From assembly GCA_016935555.1 (NCBI GenBank), contig JAFGQR010000106.1, forward strand, positions 57,177-121,176: 64,000 nt of DNA. The letters run 5' to 3'. The notes under the pieces are model-generated. The model ran no database searches and was not told the origin of the DNA. It was given only the letters and a program-made list of their open reading frames with translations. Below, piece by piece: positions 28,914 to 38,658 of the stretch. The translations under genes and the position numbers were made by a program. Positions within the stretch are counted from its first letter, which is position 1; the number at the start of each line of letters is the position of its first letter. This stretch comes from Verrucomicrobiota bacterium (GTDB lineage: Bacteria > Verrucomicrobiota > Verrucomicrobiia > Limisphaerales > JAFGQR01).

Positions 28914-29330
28914 TCATGCCGGCGCCGCCGCCGGCGCCGCCCCCGCCGCAGGCTTCCCGCCCTTGGGCCGCTTCACCCCGTACTTGGATCGGCTCACGCG
29001 GCGCTTCTCCACGCCGGCTGCGTCCAGCGTGCCGCGCACAATGTGGTAGCGCACCCCGGGCAGGTCCTTCACCCGGCCGCCCCGCACCAGCACAATCGAA
29101 TGCTCCTGCAGGTTGTGCCCCTCGTCCGGGATATACGCAATCACTTCATAACCGTTCGTCAAACGCACCTTCGCCACCTTCCGCATCGCGGAATTGGGTT
29201 TCTTGGGCGTGCGCGTCATCACCTGCAGGCACACCCCGCGCCTGTACGGCGAACCGGTCAGCGCCGGCGCCTTCGACTTCACGCTCAGCTTCCGTCGCCC
29301 TTTTCGGACGAGTTGATTTATTGTCGGCAT
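28914..29330 (-). CDS. rpsL: 30S ribosomal protein S12 with Ala/Pro-rich C-terminus
   Basis: [78 protein letters not shown]. Confidence 0.98.
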   Translation of the reverse strand: MPTINQLVRKGRRKLSVKSKAPALTGSPYRRGVCLQVMTRTPKKPNSAMRKVAKVRLTNGYEVIAYIPDEGHNLQEHSIVLVRGGRVKDLPGVRYHIVRGTLDAAGVEKRRVSRSKYGVKRPKGGKPAAGAAPAAAPA

Positions 29331-29389
29331 TGCTGCTACGATTGAGATTGCGGCCATTTCCCGCGGTCTTGTGGAGAAACGGAGCGCGC

Positions 29390-29417
29390 ATCATAACGAA
29401 CACGCTTTCCCTTGCAA
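29390..29417 (-). promoter_or_regulatory. Putative sigma70 promoter for the ribosomal superoperon
   Basis: Minus-strand TTGCAA (29417-29412)-N16-TATGAT (29395-29390), about 60 nt upstream of rpsL ATG. Confidence 0.5.
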
Positions 29418-29428
29418 CAAGTATTTGC

Positions 29429-29456
29429 AAAAAAAAATGCGTGCCGGCAACGCATT
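29429..29456 (-). terminator. Putative intrinsic terminator upstream of the rpsL promoter
   Basis: Minus strand AATGCGT-TGCCGGC-ACGCATT followed by a T9 tract (last two arm Ts included). Confidence 0.65.
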
Positions 29457-29694
29457 GTTGCCTTGAACTTCAATACCCTATAATCCGCAACAAAGGCCGC
29501 TACTCTATCGGGGTAATCCGGATTTGCAACAGGGAATTTGCACCCCCCCACGCGCGCACCCGGAGCCCGGCGCGCTTCACCTCGCCGCTGCTTCCGCTCC
29601 CCCTGCTGCGCGTCCCGGGCCGGGTCGGACCGACCCGGAGCCAAACCGGGAGCGCCTCCACGTGCCTGCCGGCCCGCCACCCGACCGGTCGCCG

Positions 29695-30954
29695 TCAACA
29701 GCGTTGCGCCCGGCGGCAATCAAGGCGCGCCAAAAGCCGGTCGTAGATCTCCCCCAGCCGGGAGGCCGTGAGGCTGACGTCGAACAACGGCCGCGTCAGA
29801 CGGCGCGCATTGACGCCGAGACGATAGCGTTCCGTGGGGTGGTCCAGGAGGTAGCGCAGATGGCTTGCAAGTTGGTGGGCCTTGCCGGACTCATACAGCA
29901 GACCGGTCTGGCCATGGTGCACCAGCTCCGACACCCCGGCGCCCTCCGCCGCCACCACCGGCTTGCCCAGCAACATCGCAACCCGCCGCGCCTGGCCCAG
30001 ATCCTCGCCCCGCGACGCCACCGCAAACACGTCCGCCGCCCTCACCAGCGCCGGCACCGACAAGCATGCCCCCAGCAACCGCACATGCCGGGACAATCCC
30101 AGCCGGACGATCAGATCCTCCAAACGCGCGCGGCGCGGCCCGGTGCCGGCGATCAGCAGCTGGGTTCGGGGATGGGTGGGGACCAGTTCGCGCATCGCCT
30201 CGATCAACAGCTCCGGCGCCCGCTGCCGATCCAGCGGCCCGGCCGTCAACACCATCGACCAGGAGTCCGGCACGGCCAAGTCGCGCCGCAGGACAACGGT
30301 GTCGACGTGCCGGTCCAGCGATGCGTAGTCCACGCCCGGATACACCACCTGGCACCGGTCGCCCTCCACCAGCCCAAGCTCGCGCGCTTCGGCCTGAACC
30401 GCCTCGCAGCTGCTGATGACCCAGTCGGTGGCCGATCGAACACGGTGCTCGCGCGCGACGAACAACGCGTGTTTCCATGCCGGCGTGAAGGGGCGCACGG
30501 GCAGCTCGAGATGCGTGTGAATCACCACCGGCACGCGACAGCGCCTCGCCGCAAGCCGCCCCCAATAGCCCGCCTCCGGCGTCCATGTGTGCACCACGTC
30601 ATACGCCCCCCCGCGCAACGTGCGCATCAACCCCACCCGCGCCCGCCATTGCCGCCACGGGCACCGACGCGCGCCCCCGGGCGGCACGCCATGCGTCGTC
30701 TCCCCCCGCATGCCCGGCCCCGCCAGAGTCCGGCCTGCCAGCGCCGACACCACATGCACCTCGTGGCGCGCGCGATCAAACCGCTCCAGCATGGCAAAGT
30801 AATTCACGAACACTCCCCCGTCGGGCAATGCCCCTACAATATGCAAAATCCGCGCCTGAGCTCCGGCAGACCGAGCCCCGGTCCGGCATGAGGGCGGTCG
30901 CGGGGCGTTCAAATGCCCGCGCGCACCGCCGATGTTCGCCACCGCGTGCTGCAT
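29695..30954 (-). CDS. Glycosyltransferase (GT4-like)
   Basis: 'ILHIVGALPDGGVFVNYFAML', 'YDVVHTWTPEAGYWGRLAAR', 'QVVYPGVDYASL', 'LLGACLSVPALVRAADVFAVASRGEDLGQARRVAMLLGKPVVAAEGAGVSELV'. Confidence 0.85.
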   Translation of the reverse strand: MQHAVANIGGARGHLNAPRPPSCRTGARSAGAQARILHIVGALPDGGVFVNYFAMLERFDRARHEVHVVSALAGRTLAGPGMRGETTHGVPPGGARRCPWRQWRARVGLMRTLRGGAYDVVHTWTPEAGYWGRLAARRCRVPVVIHTHLELPVRPFTPAWKHALFVAREHRVRSATDWVISSCEAVQAEARELGLVEGDRCQVVYPGVDYASLDRHVDTVVLRRDLAVPDSWSMVLTAGPLDRQRAPELLIEAMRELVPTHPRTQLLIAGTGPRRARLEDLIVRLGLSRHVRLLGACLSVPALVRAADVFAVASRGEDLGQARRVAMLLGKPVVAAEGAGVSELVHHGQTGLLYESGKAHQLASHLRYLLDHPTERYRLGVNARRLTRPLFDVSLTASRLGEIYDRLLARLDCRRAQRC

Positions 30955-31391
30955 GAGAATGTCGGGATCACATCATGATTCAACCGCTGGAGGCTGTTGC
31001 GGCCCCTGCCGCGGCAATGTCCATAGCCCCATGCGGCATTGTTTCATCAATAACCGTGCCAAGACCTTGCATCGCCGCCCTCCCCCCGCCCGCCACCCCA
31101 GAAATGTGATCTCCGCCTCCACGGGGCCACTTGGCCCGCTTCCATCGAAGCCCGGAGTTCCCGGTAAAAACTGCCCGCTCCGCCGCGGCCGAGCCCCAAT
31201 GTGACCCGCCTGTGCAGTCGTCGTCCCGCGGAAAACCGTTGCTCATGGGTGGCATGAACAGGGGGTGCCGGCGATGCCGGGCAAGCCGTTCACGGTTTCT
31301 CAGGCGGGAGCAGGCCATCCAGCGGGCTCGTCTCGACGAAGCCGGACGCGAGGCAACGCCATTGGCCGGGACGCCCGGGTCGGCGCGGATC

Positions 31392-32690
31392 TCAGAGGCG
31401 CAGCCAGCGGGACAGGCCAGGGTCGGTTTTCAGGGGGCTGACCACGGCGAGGCAGAGACGCTCCGGGCGGAAGAAGTCGCGAGCCACGGCGCGGATCTGG
31501 GCGGCGGTGACTTCAGCGAGGCGGCGTTTGACGTGGGAGGCGGGGATGACTCTGCCGTAGGCGAGCAGTTGTTCGCCCAGCCACATCATCTGGTTCTCGG
31601 TGTTTTCCAATCCCAAATCGATCTGGCCGTTCATGTAGTCGCGGGCGCGGCGCATTTCTGCGGGGTCGGGAGGACGGTTGGCGATGCGCCGCAGTTCGCG
31701 CATGATGCGCCTGAGCGCCTGGGGCAGGCGGTCGGCGTCCAGACCGGCGGAGATGACCATGGCGCCCACGTCGTCGAAGAGGCTCAAGCTGCTCTGAATG
31801 GAATAGGCGAGCGCGAAGTCTTCGCGCAGGGTCTGAAACAGGCGGGAACTCATGTTCTCGCCGAGGACCGTGTTCAGCAGCCGCAACGCGAAGCGGCGCG
31901 GATCGCGGCGCGAACAGGTGCGGATGCCCAGGGCGATTTGCATCTGGGCGATGGCGCGCGGATGCAGGCGGACACACGGGCCGGCCGGGGAATCGGAAGC
32001 CGGCAGATAAGCGGGGCGGCGGCCCTGAGGGAGGTGGCGGGCATAGCGGCTGACGCGGCGCACGAGGCGGGCATGGTCGAGGTTGCCGGCGGCGCAGATC
32101 ACCATGCCGGGGGCCACATAATTGCGGCGCTGGTAGCCCAGCATTTGGGCGCGGGTGAGACGGTCGATGGTGGCCTCGGTGCCGGTCAGGGCGCGTCCGA
32201 GCGGGTGATCGGGCCAGAGGGCTTCGTTGAGGACGTCGTGAACCTGTTGATGCGGCTGGTCGCGATACATCGCGATTTCGTCCTTGATCACGCTGCGCTC
32301 TTTTCCGATCTCGCGCCGGTCGAACCGCGAATGGAGGAACATGTCCATGAGCACGTCCAGCAGCTCCGGGAACCGGTCGTGGTGCGCCTTGGCATAGAAA
32401 CAGGTGTTTTCCTCCGCGGTGAAGGCGTTGAGATATCCGCCCACGCCTTCGACCGCGTGGGAGATCTCGCGCGCCGACCGGGTCGCGGTTCCCTTGAACA
32501 GCATGTGTTCGATGAAATGGGAAATGCCGCTCAGGGCCGCGGGCTCGTAGCGCCCGCCCACCCCCACCCAAATCCCCAGACTCACGCTCGCCATGTGCGG
32601 CATGGCGGCCGTTGCCACCGTCAACCCGTTGCCCAGCCGTGCAACGGCATGCCTGGGAACGGCCGCAGGGCTCGAGAGAGAGCCGCTCAT
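31392..32690 (-). CDS. M16 family (pitrilysin-like) zinc peptidase
   Basis: HxxEH motif in 'SGISHFIEHMLFKGTATRSAREISHAVEGVGGYLNAFTAEENTCFYAK'. Confidence 0.93.
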   Translation of the reverse strand: MSGSLSSPAAVPRHAVARLGNGLTVATAAMPHMASVSLGIWVGVGGRYEPAALSGISHFIEHMLFKGTATRSAREISHAVEGVGGYLNAFTAEENTCFYAKAHHDRFPELLDVLMDMFLHSRFDRREIGKERSVIKDEIAMYRDQPHQQVHDVLNEALWPDHPLGRALTGTEATIDRLTRAQMLGYQRRNYVAPGMVICAAGNLDHARLVRRVSRYARHLPQGRRPAYLPASDSPAGPCVRLHPRAIAQMQIALGIRTCSRRDPRRFALRLLNTVLGENMSSRLFQTLREDFALAYSIQSSLSLFDDVGAMVISAGLDADRLPQALRRIMRELRRIANRPPDPAEMRRARDYMNGQIDLGLENTENQMMWLGEQLLAYGRVIPASHVKRRLAEVTAAQIRAVARDFFRPERLCLAVVSPLKTDPGLSRWLRL

Positions 32691-33364
32691 CCCAGTTTGG
32701 CCGACAGCGCCGGCACCGTCATGCGGCGCTGGTGATCGAGAATGATGCGGACCGCCTTCCGCGGGTCATCGGTCAGGGTGAACAGCTCCATGTCGGACGG
32801 GTGGATGTATTTGCGGCGCCGCAGTTCGACTTCCATCCAGCGCAGCAGCCCCTGCCAATACTCGCGGCCGATGAGCACCAACGGGTAAAGGGGAATCCGC
32901 TCGGTTTGCACCAGGGTGATCAGCTCGAAGAACTCGTCCAGCGTGCCAAACCCGCCCGGCATGAAGACGAAGCCGATGCTGTATTTGACGAAACAGACCT
33001 TGCGGGAGAAGAAGTAATGGAAATCGATGGGGATGTTGACATAGCGGTTGGGTTTCTGCTCGCGCGGCAACTGGATGTTCAGCCCCACCGACCTGCCGCC
33101 CGCCCTTGCCGCTCCGCGGTTGGCCGCCTCCATGATGCCGGGGCCGCCGCCGGTGATGATCACCAGGTTGTTGCGCGCCAGTTCGTAGGCCAATCCCTCC
33201 GTCAGCTTGTAATACCGGTCCCCACGCCCCACCCGCGCCGAACCGAAAACCGTCACCGCCGGCCCCGCCGCTGCAAGCGTTTCGAACGAATCCACAAACT
33301 CCGCCATGATCCGAAAGATCCGCCAGGGATCCTCGCGCACGAACCCGTCAGGATTGATTGCCAT
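32687..33364 (-). CDS. LOG-family / Rossmann-fold nucleotide-binding protein (TIGR00730-like)
   Basis: 'VIITGGGPGIMEAANRGAARAGGRSVGLNIQLPREQ', 'PGGFGTLDEFFELITLVQ'; ATGA overlap with downstream M16 gene. Confidence 0.92.
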   Translation of the reverse strand: MAINPDGFVREDPWRIFRIMAEFVDSFETLAAAGPAVTVFGSARVGRGDRYYKLTEGLAYELARNNLVIITGGGPGIMEAANRGAARAGGRSVGLNIQLPREQKPNRYVNIPIDFHYFFSRKVCFVKYSIGFVFMPGGFGTLDEFFELITLVQTERIPLYPLVLIGREYWQGLLRWMEVELRRRKYIHPSDMELFTLTDDPRKAVRIILDHQRRMTVPALSAKLG

Positions 33365-33415
33365 GGGGGTGAATCTACCGGAGTTTTTCGGGCTGACAAG
33401 GAGGGATGCAGCCCC

Positions 33416-34678
33416 TCACAACGCGCCGGGCGGCAGCGGAGCCGGCGGCGCGGGGAGCGGAGGCGGCGGGCGGACCCAGGTGAACCAGGCGCAGATGACA
33501 AACAGCACCGTGCAGAAGGCGGCCATGGTCTGGAGAACGGTCACGAGGCTGCCATGGAACTGGTGCAGGGCAACCGGATAGGCCAAGGCCAGGCCGGCCA
33601 GCCACGGGACAACGCGGAACTGCGACCGGGCCAGCAGATTGTTCACCAGCACCAGCGACAGTGACAGCGGCACCATCGCGCCCGCATACCACGGCAGCAG
33701 CGCCGTCGCAGTCTCCACATACGCCGGCGTGTAAACCAGGCGCACCACCCACGGCCCCACCAGGCACAACCCAACCGCGCCCGCAGCCGCCAACAACGCG
33801 GTGCCCGCCAGCGTCAGCACCATCACGTCCGTCTTCTCCGACCGCACCGCACTGTGGACAATCTTGGGAAACATCACCGCCGCCAGGGGCATCACCAGCC
33901 AGATCAACCCGCGCGACAACGTGCCGGCAGCACCGTAAAACGCCGCCTGATCCTCCGAAAACCACGCTTTCACAAACATCGTCTCCGCCGTGAACAGAAA
34001 CTGGTAGGCGCCCACCCCCAACATCAGCGGCACCACCTGCGCCAACACCGCCCGAACATCGAACGGCGCACCCGGCCCGCGCCAGATGTCCCGCGTCTGC
34101 CAGATGCCCAGCGCCAGGGTCAGCCCGTATCCCAGCGCCACGGCAACCATGATCCCCGCAGCGTGGCCGTGAAGCCCGAGCACCATCACCGCAGCCCCCC
34201 CCCACCGCCCCACCCCGTTGAAAATCATCGCCCATCCCAGCCACAGAAAATCCTGCTTGCCTTGCATCACCCCCAAAACCATCGGCGCCCACAAGGCCCC
34301 CAGCCACGTCAGCATCACCATCCATAACGCCGCCGGGTTCGAAAGCTGCCACCGCGCCACCAGCGCGGACTCGAAACACAGCATCCCCGCCGCAAGAACC
34401 GCCCACAACCCCAATAACCCCAGCCCCGAAACCCGCAGCATCCGGGCCAACTGCGCGCGCTGGCCGCGGGCCAGCGCCGCCGCGGTCTGCTGCGCAAAAA
34501 CCATCTGCAGGGGCAGCGCCGGCACCAGGCTGCTCAGCACCAGAAGCGTCACCAGCGCCCCATACTCGGACGGGGGAATTCGCTTGGAAAAGAAATGCAC
34601 CGCCCACATGAACACCCCCTGGGCCACCGTCGCGACCATCATCCACGCGCTCTGCCGGAAAAACGATCCCTGGCTCAT
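33416..34678 (-). CDS. Polysaccharide flippase / oligosaccharide transporter-like membrane protein
   Basis: 12+ hydrophobic segments; 'MSQGSFFRQSAWMMVATVAQGVFMWAVHFFSKRIPPSEYGALVTLLVL'. Confidence 0.8.
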   Translation of the reverse strand: MSQGSFFRQSAWMMVATVAQGVFMWAVHFFSKRIPPSEYGALVTLLVLSSLVPALPLQMVFAQQTAAALARGQRAQLARMLRVSGLGLLGLWAVLAAGMLCFESALVARWQLSNPAALWMVMLTWLGALWAPMVLGVMQGKQDFLWLGWAMIFNGVGRWGGAAVMVLGLHGHAAGIMVAVALGYGLTLALGIWQTRDIWRGPGAPFDVRAVLAQVVPLMLGVGAYQFLFTAETMFVKAWFSEDQAAFYGAAGTLSRGLIWLVMPLAAVMFPKIVHSAVRSEKTDVMVLTLAGTALLAAAGAVGLCLVGPWVVRLVYTPAYVETATALLPWYAGAMVPLSLSLVLVNNLLARSQFRVVPWLAGLALAYPVALHQFHGSLVTVLQTMAAFCTVLFVICAWFTWVRPPPPLPAPPAPLPPGAL

Positions 34679-35166
34679 CAATCTCCCCGCATGCTTGGGA
34701 CACGCCACCCCCGTCCCCACCCCAGTCGCACCGCACCCCCCTCCCCCTCCACCCCAAAATCGCGAGACGTCAGAAATGCCGGGGTCGCCCCGGGCCGGGC
34801 GAGCAGACCGCGGAACAGTTTTTCGATGGGTGTCATGACGCCGCCACGCTCAAAATTCCCGTGACTTTAGGAGCCCGCACCTGCCGTGTCGAGCCTCGAA
34901 CACTCCAGCCCGCGCGTGCCGTCCAACCTTCGGTAAGGTGTTACCATGAGTCAACCCGCGTGGCAGTGCATCCCAAGCTCGCTGGTTGCGCCCAGGGCGG
35001 ACCGCCGTCCCGCGCCGTCTTGGCCGCTTCGCGATCCGAATGATCCAGCCGCCGTCAAGCCTGTGAGCCAGACCCTGCGGCACGGCGCTTGTTTGTCCGG
35101 GGTCCCCTGGCCCACCCAAGGCCCTCCGAACCGCCTCGGCCGCTGAACCGGCCGGGCCGCGCCTCG

Positions 35167-36120
35167 TCAGACGGACTGCGCGAGGAACCACTGCACAAAC
35201 CTCGGGATGCCCTGCTCGATGTCCACCTGCGGCGCGTAGCCCAGCAGGCGCCGCGCCTTCTCAATGTTGGCAAAGGTCAGGGGGACATCGCCCGGCTGAC
35301 TGGGACGACGGTCGACCACGGCTTTGCGGCCGAGCGCCGCCTCGAGCAGTTCAATCAACCGCGTCAGCGACACGGTGCGGGACTCCCCCAGGTTGATGAT
35401 CTCGAACCCGAATTTCTTCCGGCTGGCCGCCAGCACCCCGTCCACCGTGTCCGTCACATACGTGTAGTCTCGCGCCGCCGATCCATCCCCATACACCGGG
35501 ATGGGCTTCCCGGCGACGAGAAGCCGCGCGAACTTGTGAATCGCCAGGTCCGGCCGCTGCCGGGGGCCATACACCGTGAAGAGCCGCAACATGACCACGT
35601 CCAGCCCATACACATGATGGTAAACGTGCCCCAGCGCCTCGCCGGCGACCTTGCTCGCCGCATAGGGCGAGATGACCGACACAGTCGGGTCGTCCTCGGA
35701 AAAGGGCACCTTGGCGTTGACGCCATAAACCGACGAGGACGAGGCCATGACGATCTTGGGGACCCCGTGCCGGCGGGCAGCCTCGAACACGTGCACCGTG
35801 GCCTCCACATTGACCCGCTGATACAACGCCGGCTCCTCCAGGCTCGGCCGCACCCCGGCCCGCGCGGCGAGATGAATGATCTGATCGAACCGCACGCCGG
35901 CAAACAGAGCGTTCACCGCCGACGGATCCCTCAGGTCGCCCTGCACGAAGGTGAACGGCCCCCCCAGCGCCAGGATCGCATCCAGGTTGCGCCGTTTGAT
36001 CGCCGGATCGTAAAAGTCGTTCAAGTCGTCCAGCGCCCACACCGCATGCCCGCCCTGCACCAGCCGCTCACACACGTGCGACCCGATGAATCCCGCGCCG
36101 CCCGTCACCAGAATGTTCAT
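35167..36120 (-). CDS. NAD-dependent epimerase/dehydratase (UDP-glucuronate 4-epimerase-like SDR)
   Basis: MNILVTGGAGFIGSHVCERLVQGGHAVWALDDLNDFYDP…; YxxxK 'SPYAASKVAGE', 'RLFTVYGPRQRPD'. Confidence 0.92.
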   Translation of the reverse strand: MNILVTGGAGFIGSHVCERLVQGGHAVWALDDLNDFYDPAIKRRNLDAILALGGPFTFVQGDLRDPSAVNALFAGVRFDQIIHLAARAGVRPSLEEPALYQRVNVEATVHVFEAARRHGVPKIVMASSSSVYGVNAKVPFSEDDPTVSVISPYAASKVAGEALGHVYHHVYGLDVVMLRLFTVYGPRQRPDLAIHKFARLLVAGKPIPVYGDGSAARDYTYVTDTVDGVLAASRKKFGFEIINLGESRTVSLTRLIELLEAALGRKAVVDRRPSQPGDVPLTFANIEKARRLLGYAPQVDIEQGIPRFVQWFLAQSV

Positions 36121-36180
36121 GGACCCACCGTAGCAAACCGCCGGCCGGCTTGACAACGACGCGCGTCCGGCCGTCACCAT

Positions 36181-37113
36181 TCAGAAAACCCTCCCTCCGC
36201 CCGCGTGTCGGATGGCTGCCAGCTGCGCCTGGAAATCGGCGAGGTTTTCCAGCCGGATCGCCCCAATCTGCCCGAGCACATGCGCATAAGCGCCCGCAGC
36301 CCGCCCTCCCGCCAGCAGCACCACCTCCGCCGGCAGCAACTGCCGCAGCCGCATCAGCTCGGCCCCCAGGTCGGGATCGTCCTCGGGATACACAATGCTC
36401 ACCGCGACGGCCCGAGCGGCATGCTGGAGGGCGGCGCCGGCCACCTCCTCCGCCGGCAGGCTCGGCCCCAGGTACGTGACCCGCCAGCCAACATTGCCCG
36501 CCGCCACCACCGCCAGCATCGCCCCCAATTCGTGGACCTGCCCTGGCGGCGTGGTCACCAGCAGGCGGGGCGCACAACCTGGCAACGGACGGGGCCGGCC
36601 GAGGTTGCCCAGAAAAGTGCGCAGCGCCGCGGTGGCCACGTGTTCATGCGCCACTTTGAGGACGCCTTCCTGCCACAGCTCCCCGATCCGATGCACCAGA
36701 GGCACCACCACCTGGGTAAGCACCGCCACCTGCCCCAGCTCCGCCGTCGCCCGGTTCAACGCGCGCTCCAGCTGCGCCCCGTCCAAACTCCGAATCGCCG
36801 CCAGCACTTCTCCCTGGTGGTCCCGACCCGACTCCTGCCCGGCTGCTGCGGGCGCCGGTTCCGCCTCGCGACGCGGCAGTCCGCCGTCCTGCTCCACCAA
36901 CTGGCGGAGTTCCTCCTCGGTGAGGCGGGCGATCTGACCGATGCTGTGCCCGGCGCGGGTCGCCTGGTGCAGCAGCATGAGCCGCGTCACATCCCCGTCG
37001 CTGTACAACCGGCGGTTGGTCCGGCTGCGGCACGGGGAGACCGCATGATGACGCCGCTCCCAGATGCGGATGAGGTGCGGGCTGAGCCCGGTTCGCCGGG
37101 TGACCACCTTCAT
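36181..37113 (-). CDS. MerR-family regulator with B12-binding domain (CarH/LitR-like photoreceptor)
   Basis: MerR HTH 'VVTRRTGLSPHLIRIWERRHHAV…RTNRRLYSDGDVTRL'; W-x9-EH 'GELWQEGVLKVAHEHVAT'; HxxG 'PGQVHELGAMLAVVAAGNVGWRVTYLGP'. ORF track starts at TTG 37140; ATG at 37113 preferred. Confidence 0.85.
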   Translation of the reverse strand: MKVVTRRTGLSPHLIRIWERRHHAVSPCRSRTNRRLYSDGDVTRLMLLHQATRAGHSIGQIARLTEEELRQLVEQDGGLPRREAEPAPAAAGQESGRDHQGEVLAAIRSLDGAQLERALNRATAELGQVAVLTQVVVPLVHRIGELWQEGVLKVAHEHVATAALRTFLGNLGRPRPLPGCAPRLLVTTPPGQVHELGAMLAVVAAGNVGWRVTYLGPSLPAEEVAGAALQHAARAVAVSIVYPEDDPDLGAELMRLRQLLPAEVVLLAGGRAAGAYAHVLGQIGAIRLENLADFQAQLAAIRHAGGGRVF

Positions 37114-37140
37114 GCAATGCAAATGTTCCAAAGTGATCAA

Positions 37141-37169
37141 ATATTAGACATAAATTTGACGGATTGCAA
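37141..37169 (-). promoter_or_regulatory. Putative promoter for the CarH-like gene with adjacent AACAA-AA-TTGTT inverted repeat (37171-37182)
   Basis: Minus strand TTGCAA (37169-37164)-N17-TAATAT (37146-37141). Confidence 0.4.
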
Positions 37170-37532
37170 CAACAAAATTGTTTACCCAACTCGTTATACC
37201 CTTGAGTTTTACAGCAGCAGTCAACGTGTGGAATCGAGTTTTTTCGCATATCCAATAGTCCTTCACCCCAAGAATGCCGCACCTAATGTCATCACGCAAT
37301 ACGGACCAAATGCGAAAAGTAACATAAACGTAATGTTGACAAAAATGCTGTCCATGTGCAATCTTTTGCCGCGGTCCACAGTGGTCTGCCAATTAGCACG
37401 AGACATCGCATGCATGCAAAAACCTTGAACCGCCAAGTCCCACGACGCCGACGCGGGCGCGCCCCGCGCCCCCGAACCGATGTGCGCACCCGGCATTTGA
37501 CTCCGCCGACGGTTCGACTGCCCCATGTGCGA

Positions 37533-38420
37533 ATGATCGCGCCCGCGACTGCCGAACCCCTCGAGCGCGATCCCGCCGAGCCCAGCAGCGCGTTCAGCCT
37601 CTACCTCCGCGAAATCGGGCAGGTGCCCCTGTTAACCCTCGCCGAGGAGAACGCCCTGGCGGCGCGGATCCGTCGTGGAGACGAGGCGGCACGCGACCAG
37701 ATGATTCGGGCGAACCTGCGTTTGGTGGTGCACATTGCGCGCGAGTATGAGCACTGCGGCATGCCCCTGCTGGACCTGATCAACGAGGGCAACATCGGCC
37801 TGATGAAGGCCGTCGAGCGCTTCAACCCCGCCAAGGGCGCGAAGTTCTCCACGTACGCCTCCCTGTGGATCAAGCAATCCATGCGACGCGCCCTGGCGGA
37901 CCAGTCCAAGACCATCCGTCTTCCGGTCAACGCGGCCGACACGCTCTACCGGATGCGCCGCACCGCGATGAAGCTGGCCGAGGAACTTGGCCGTGAGCCC
38001 AACGAACTCGAACTCGCCCAGGAGATGGGCATGTCCCTGCGTCGGGTCTCGGAGCTGAACATTGCCTCCCTGCGCCCCGCCTCCCTGGACGCGGCGATCG
38101 GCGGCGAGGACACCAGCCGCCTGGGCGAAGTGGTTGAAGACGAGGCCGCTGTCATGCCCAGCCAGGAGCTCGACGACAAAACCAACCTTGAAATCGTCCG
38201 CGAACTGGTCAAGGACCTCGCACCCCGCGAAGCCGCCATCCTCCGGCTGCGGTTCGGACTGGAGGGCACTCCGGAGACCACGCTCGAGGAAATCGGGCGG
38301 AAGTTCGGCCTGACGCGGGAGCGGATTCGGCAGCTTCAAAACGAGGCGCTCCTCAAGCTGCGCCGCAGCTTCAAGGAACTCGACCATGCGGCCGCCGACA
38401 ACCTCGAGGTCGTGGCCTGA
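37533..38420 (+). CDS. RNA polymerase sigma factor, sigma70 family (RpoD/RpoS-like, group 2)
   Basis: 'SAFSLYLREIGQVPLLTLAEENALAARI', 'ANLRLVVHIAREYEHCGMPLLDLINEGNIGLMKAVERFNPAKGAKFSTYASLWIKQSMRRALADQSKTIRLPV', 'TLEEIGRKFGLTRERIRQLQNEALLKLR'. Confidence 0.95.
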   Translation: MIAPATAEPLERDPAEPSSAFSLYLREIGQVPLLTLAEENALAARIRRGDEAARDQMIRANLRLVVHIAREYEHCGMPLLDLINEGNIGLMKAVERFNPAKGAKFSTYASLWIKQSMRRALADQSKTIRLPVNAADTLYRMRRTAMKLAEELGREPNELELAQEMGMSLRRVSELNIASLRPASLDAAIGGEDTSRLGEVVEDEAAVMPSQELDDKTNLEIVRELVKDLAPREAAILRLRFGLEGTPETTLEEIGRKFGLTRERIRQLQNEALLKLRRSFKELDHAAADNLEVVA

Positions 38421-38658
38421 CGATGCCAGCCGCCGGGCCCGGGATGGCCGCGGGCCGGGCGGCCCCCGGGCCCTCCAGGAACGACAGCGGCGTTCCCGCC
38501 TGCGACGGCGGGGGCAAAACCCGCCGATTCCGTCACAGCCTTCCGGCGGCAGAGCGGTTGTGCGACGCGCCGGGGCGGCTGGCGCGATGAGGACAGCCTG
38601 GGACGCGCGATGAGGATTTGACCTGCGGCCGGCGTTCTTCTAACGTACGTCTTTATTT

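Noticed and set aside
30980-31318. 112-aa minus-strand ORF upstream of the glycosyltransferase
   Set aside because: Composition not clearly protein-like and no motif; left unannotated.
31131-32735. 534-aa plus-strand ORF
   Set aside because: Antisense to the M16 peptidase, which carries an HxxEH motif; composition typical of shadow ORFs.
34850-35191. 113-aa minus-strand ORF between flippase and epimerase
   Set aside because: No motif, atypical composition; may be repeat or intergenic sequence, not supportable as a gene.
36181-37140. TTG start at 37140 for the CarH-like gene
   Set aside because: The inferred -10 element (37146-37141) would place the transcript start inside this extension; ATG at 37113 fits better.
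37144-37392. 82-aa minus-strand ORF in the AT-rich carH-sigma region
   Set aside because: No recognisable domain and overlaps likely promoter/operator sequence.
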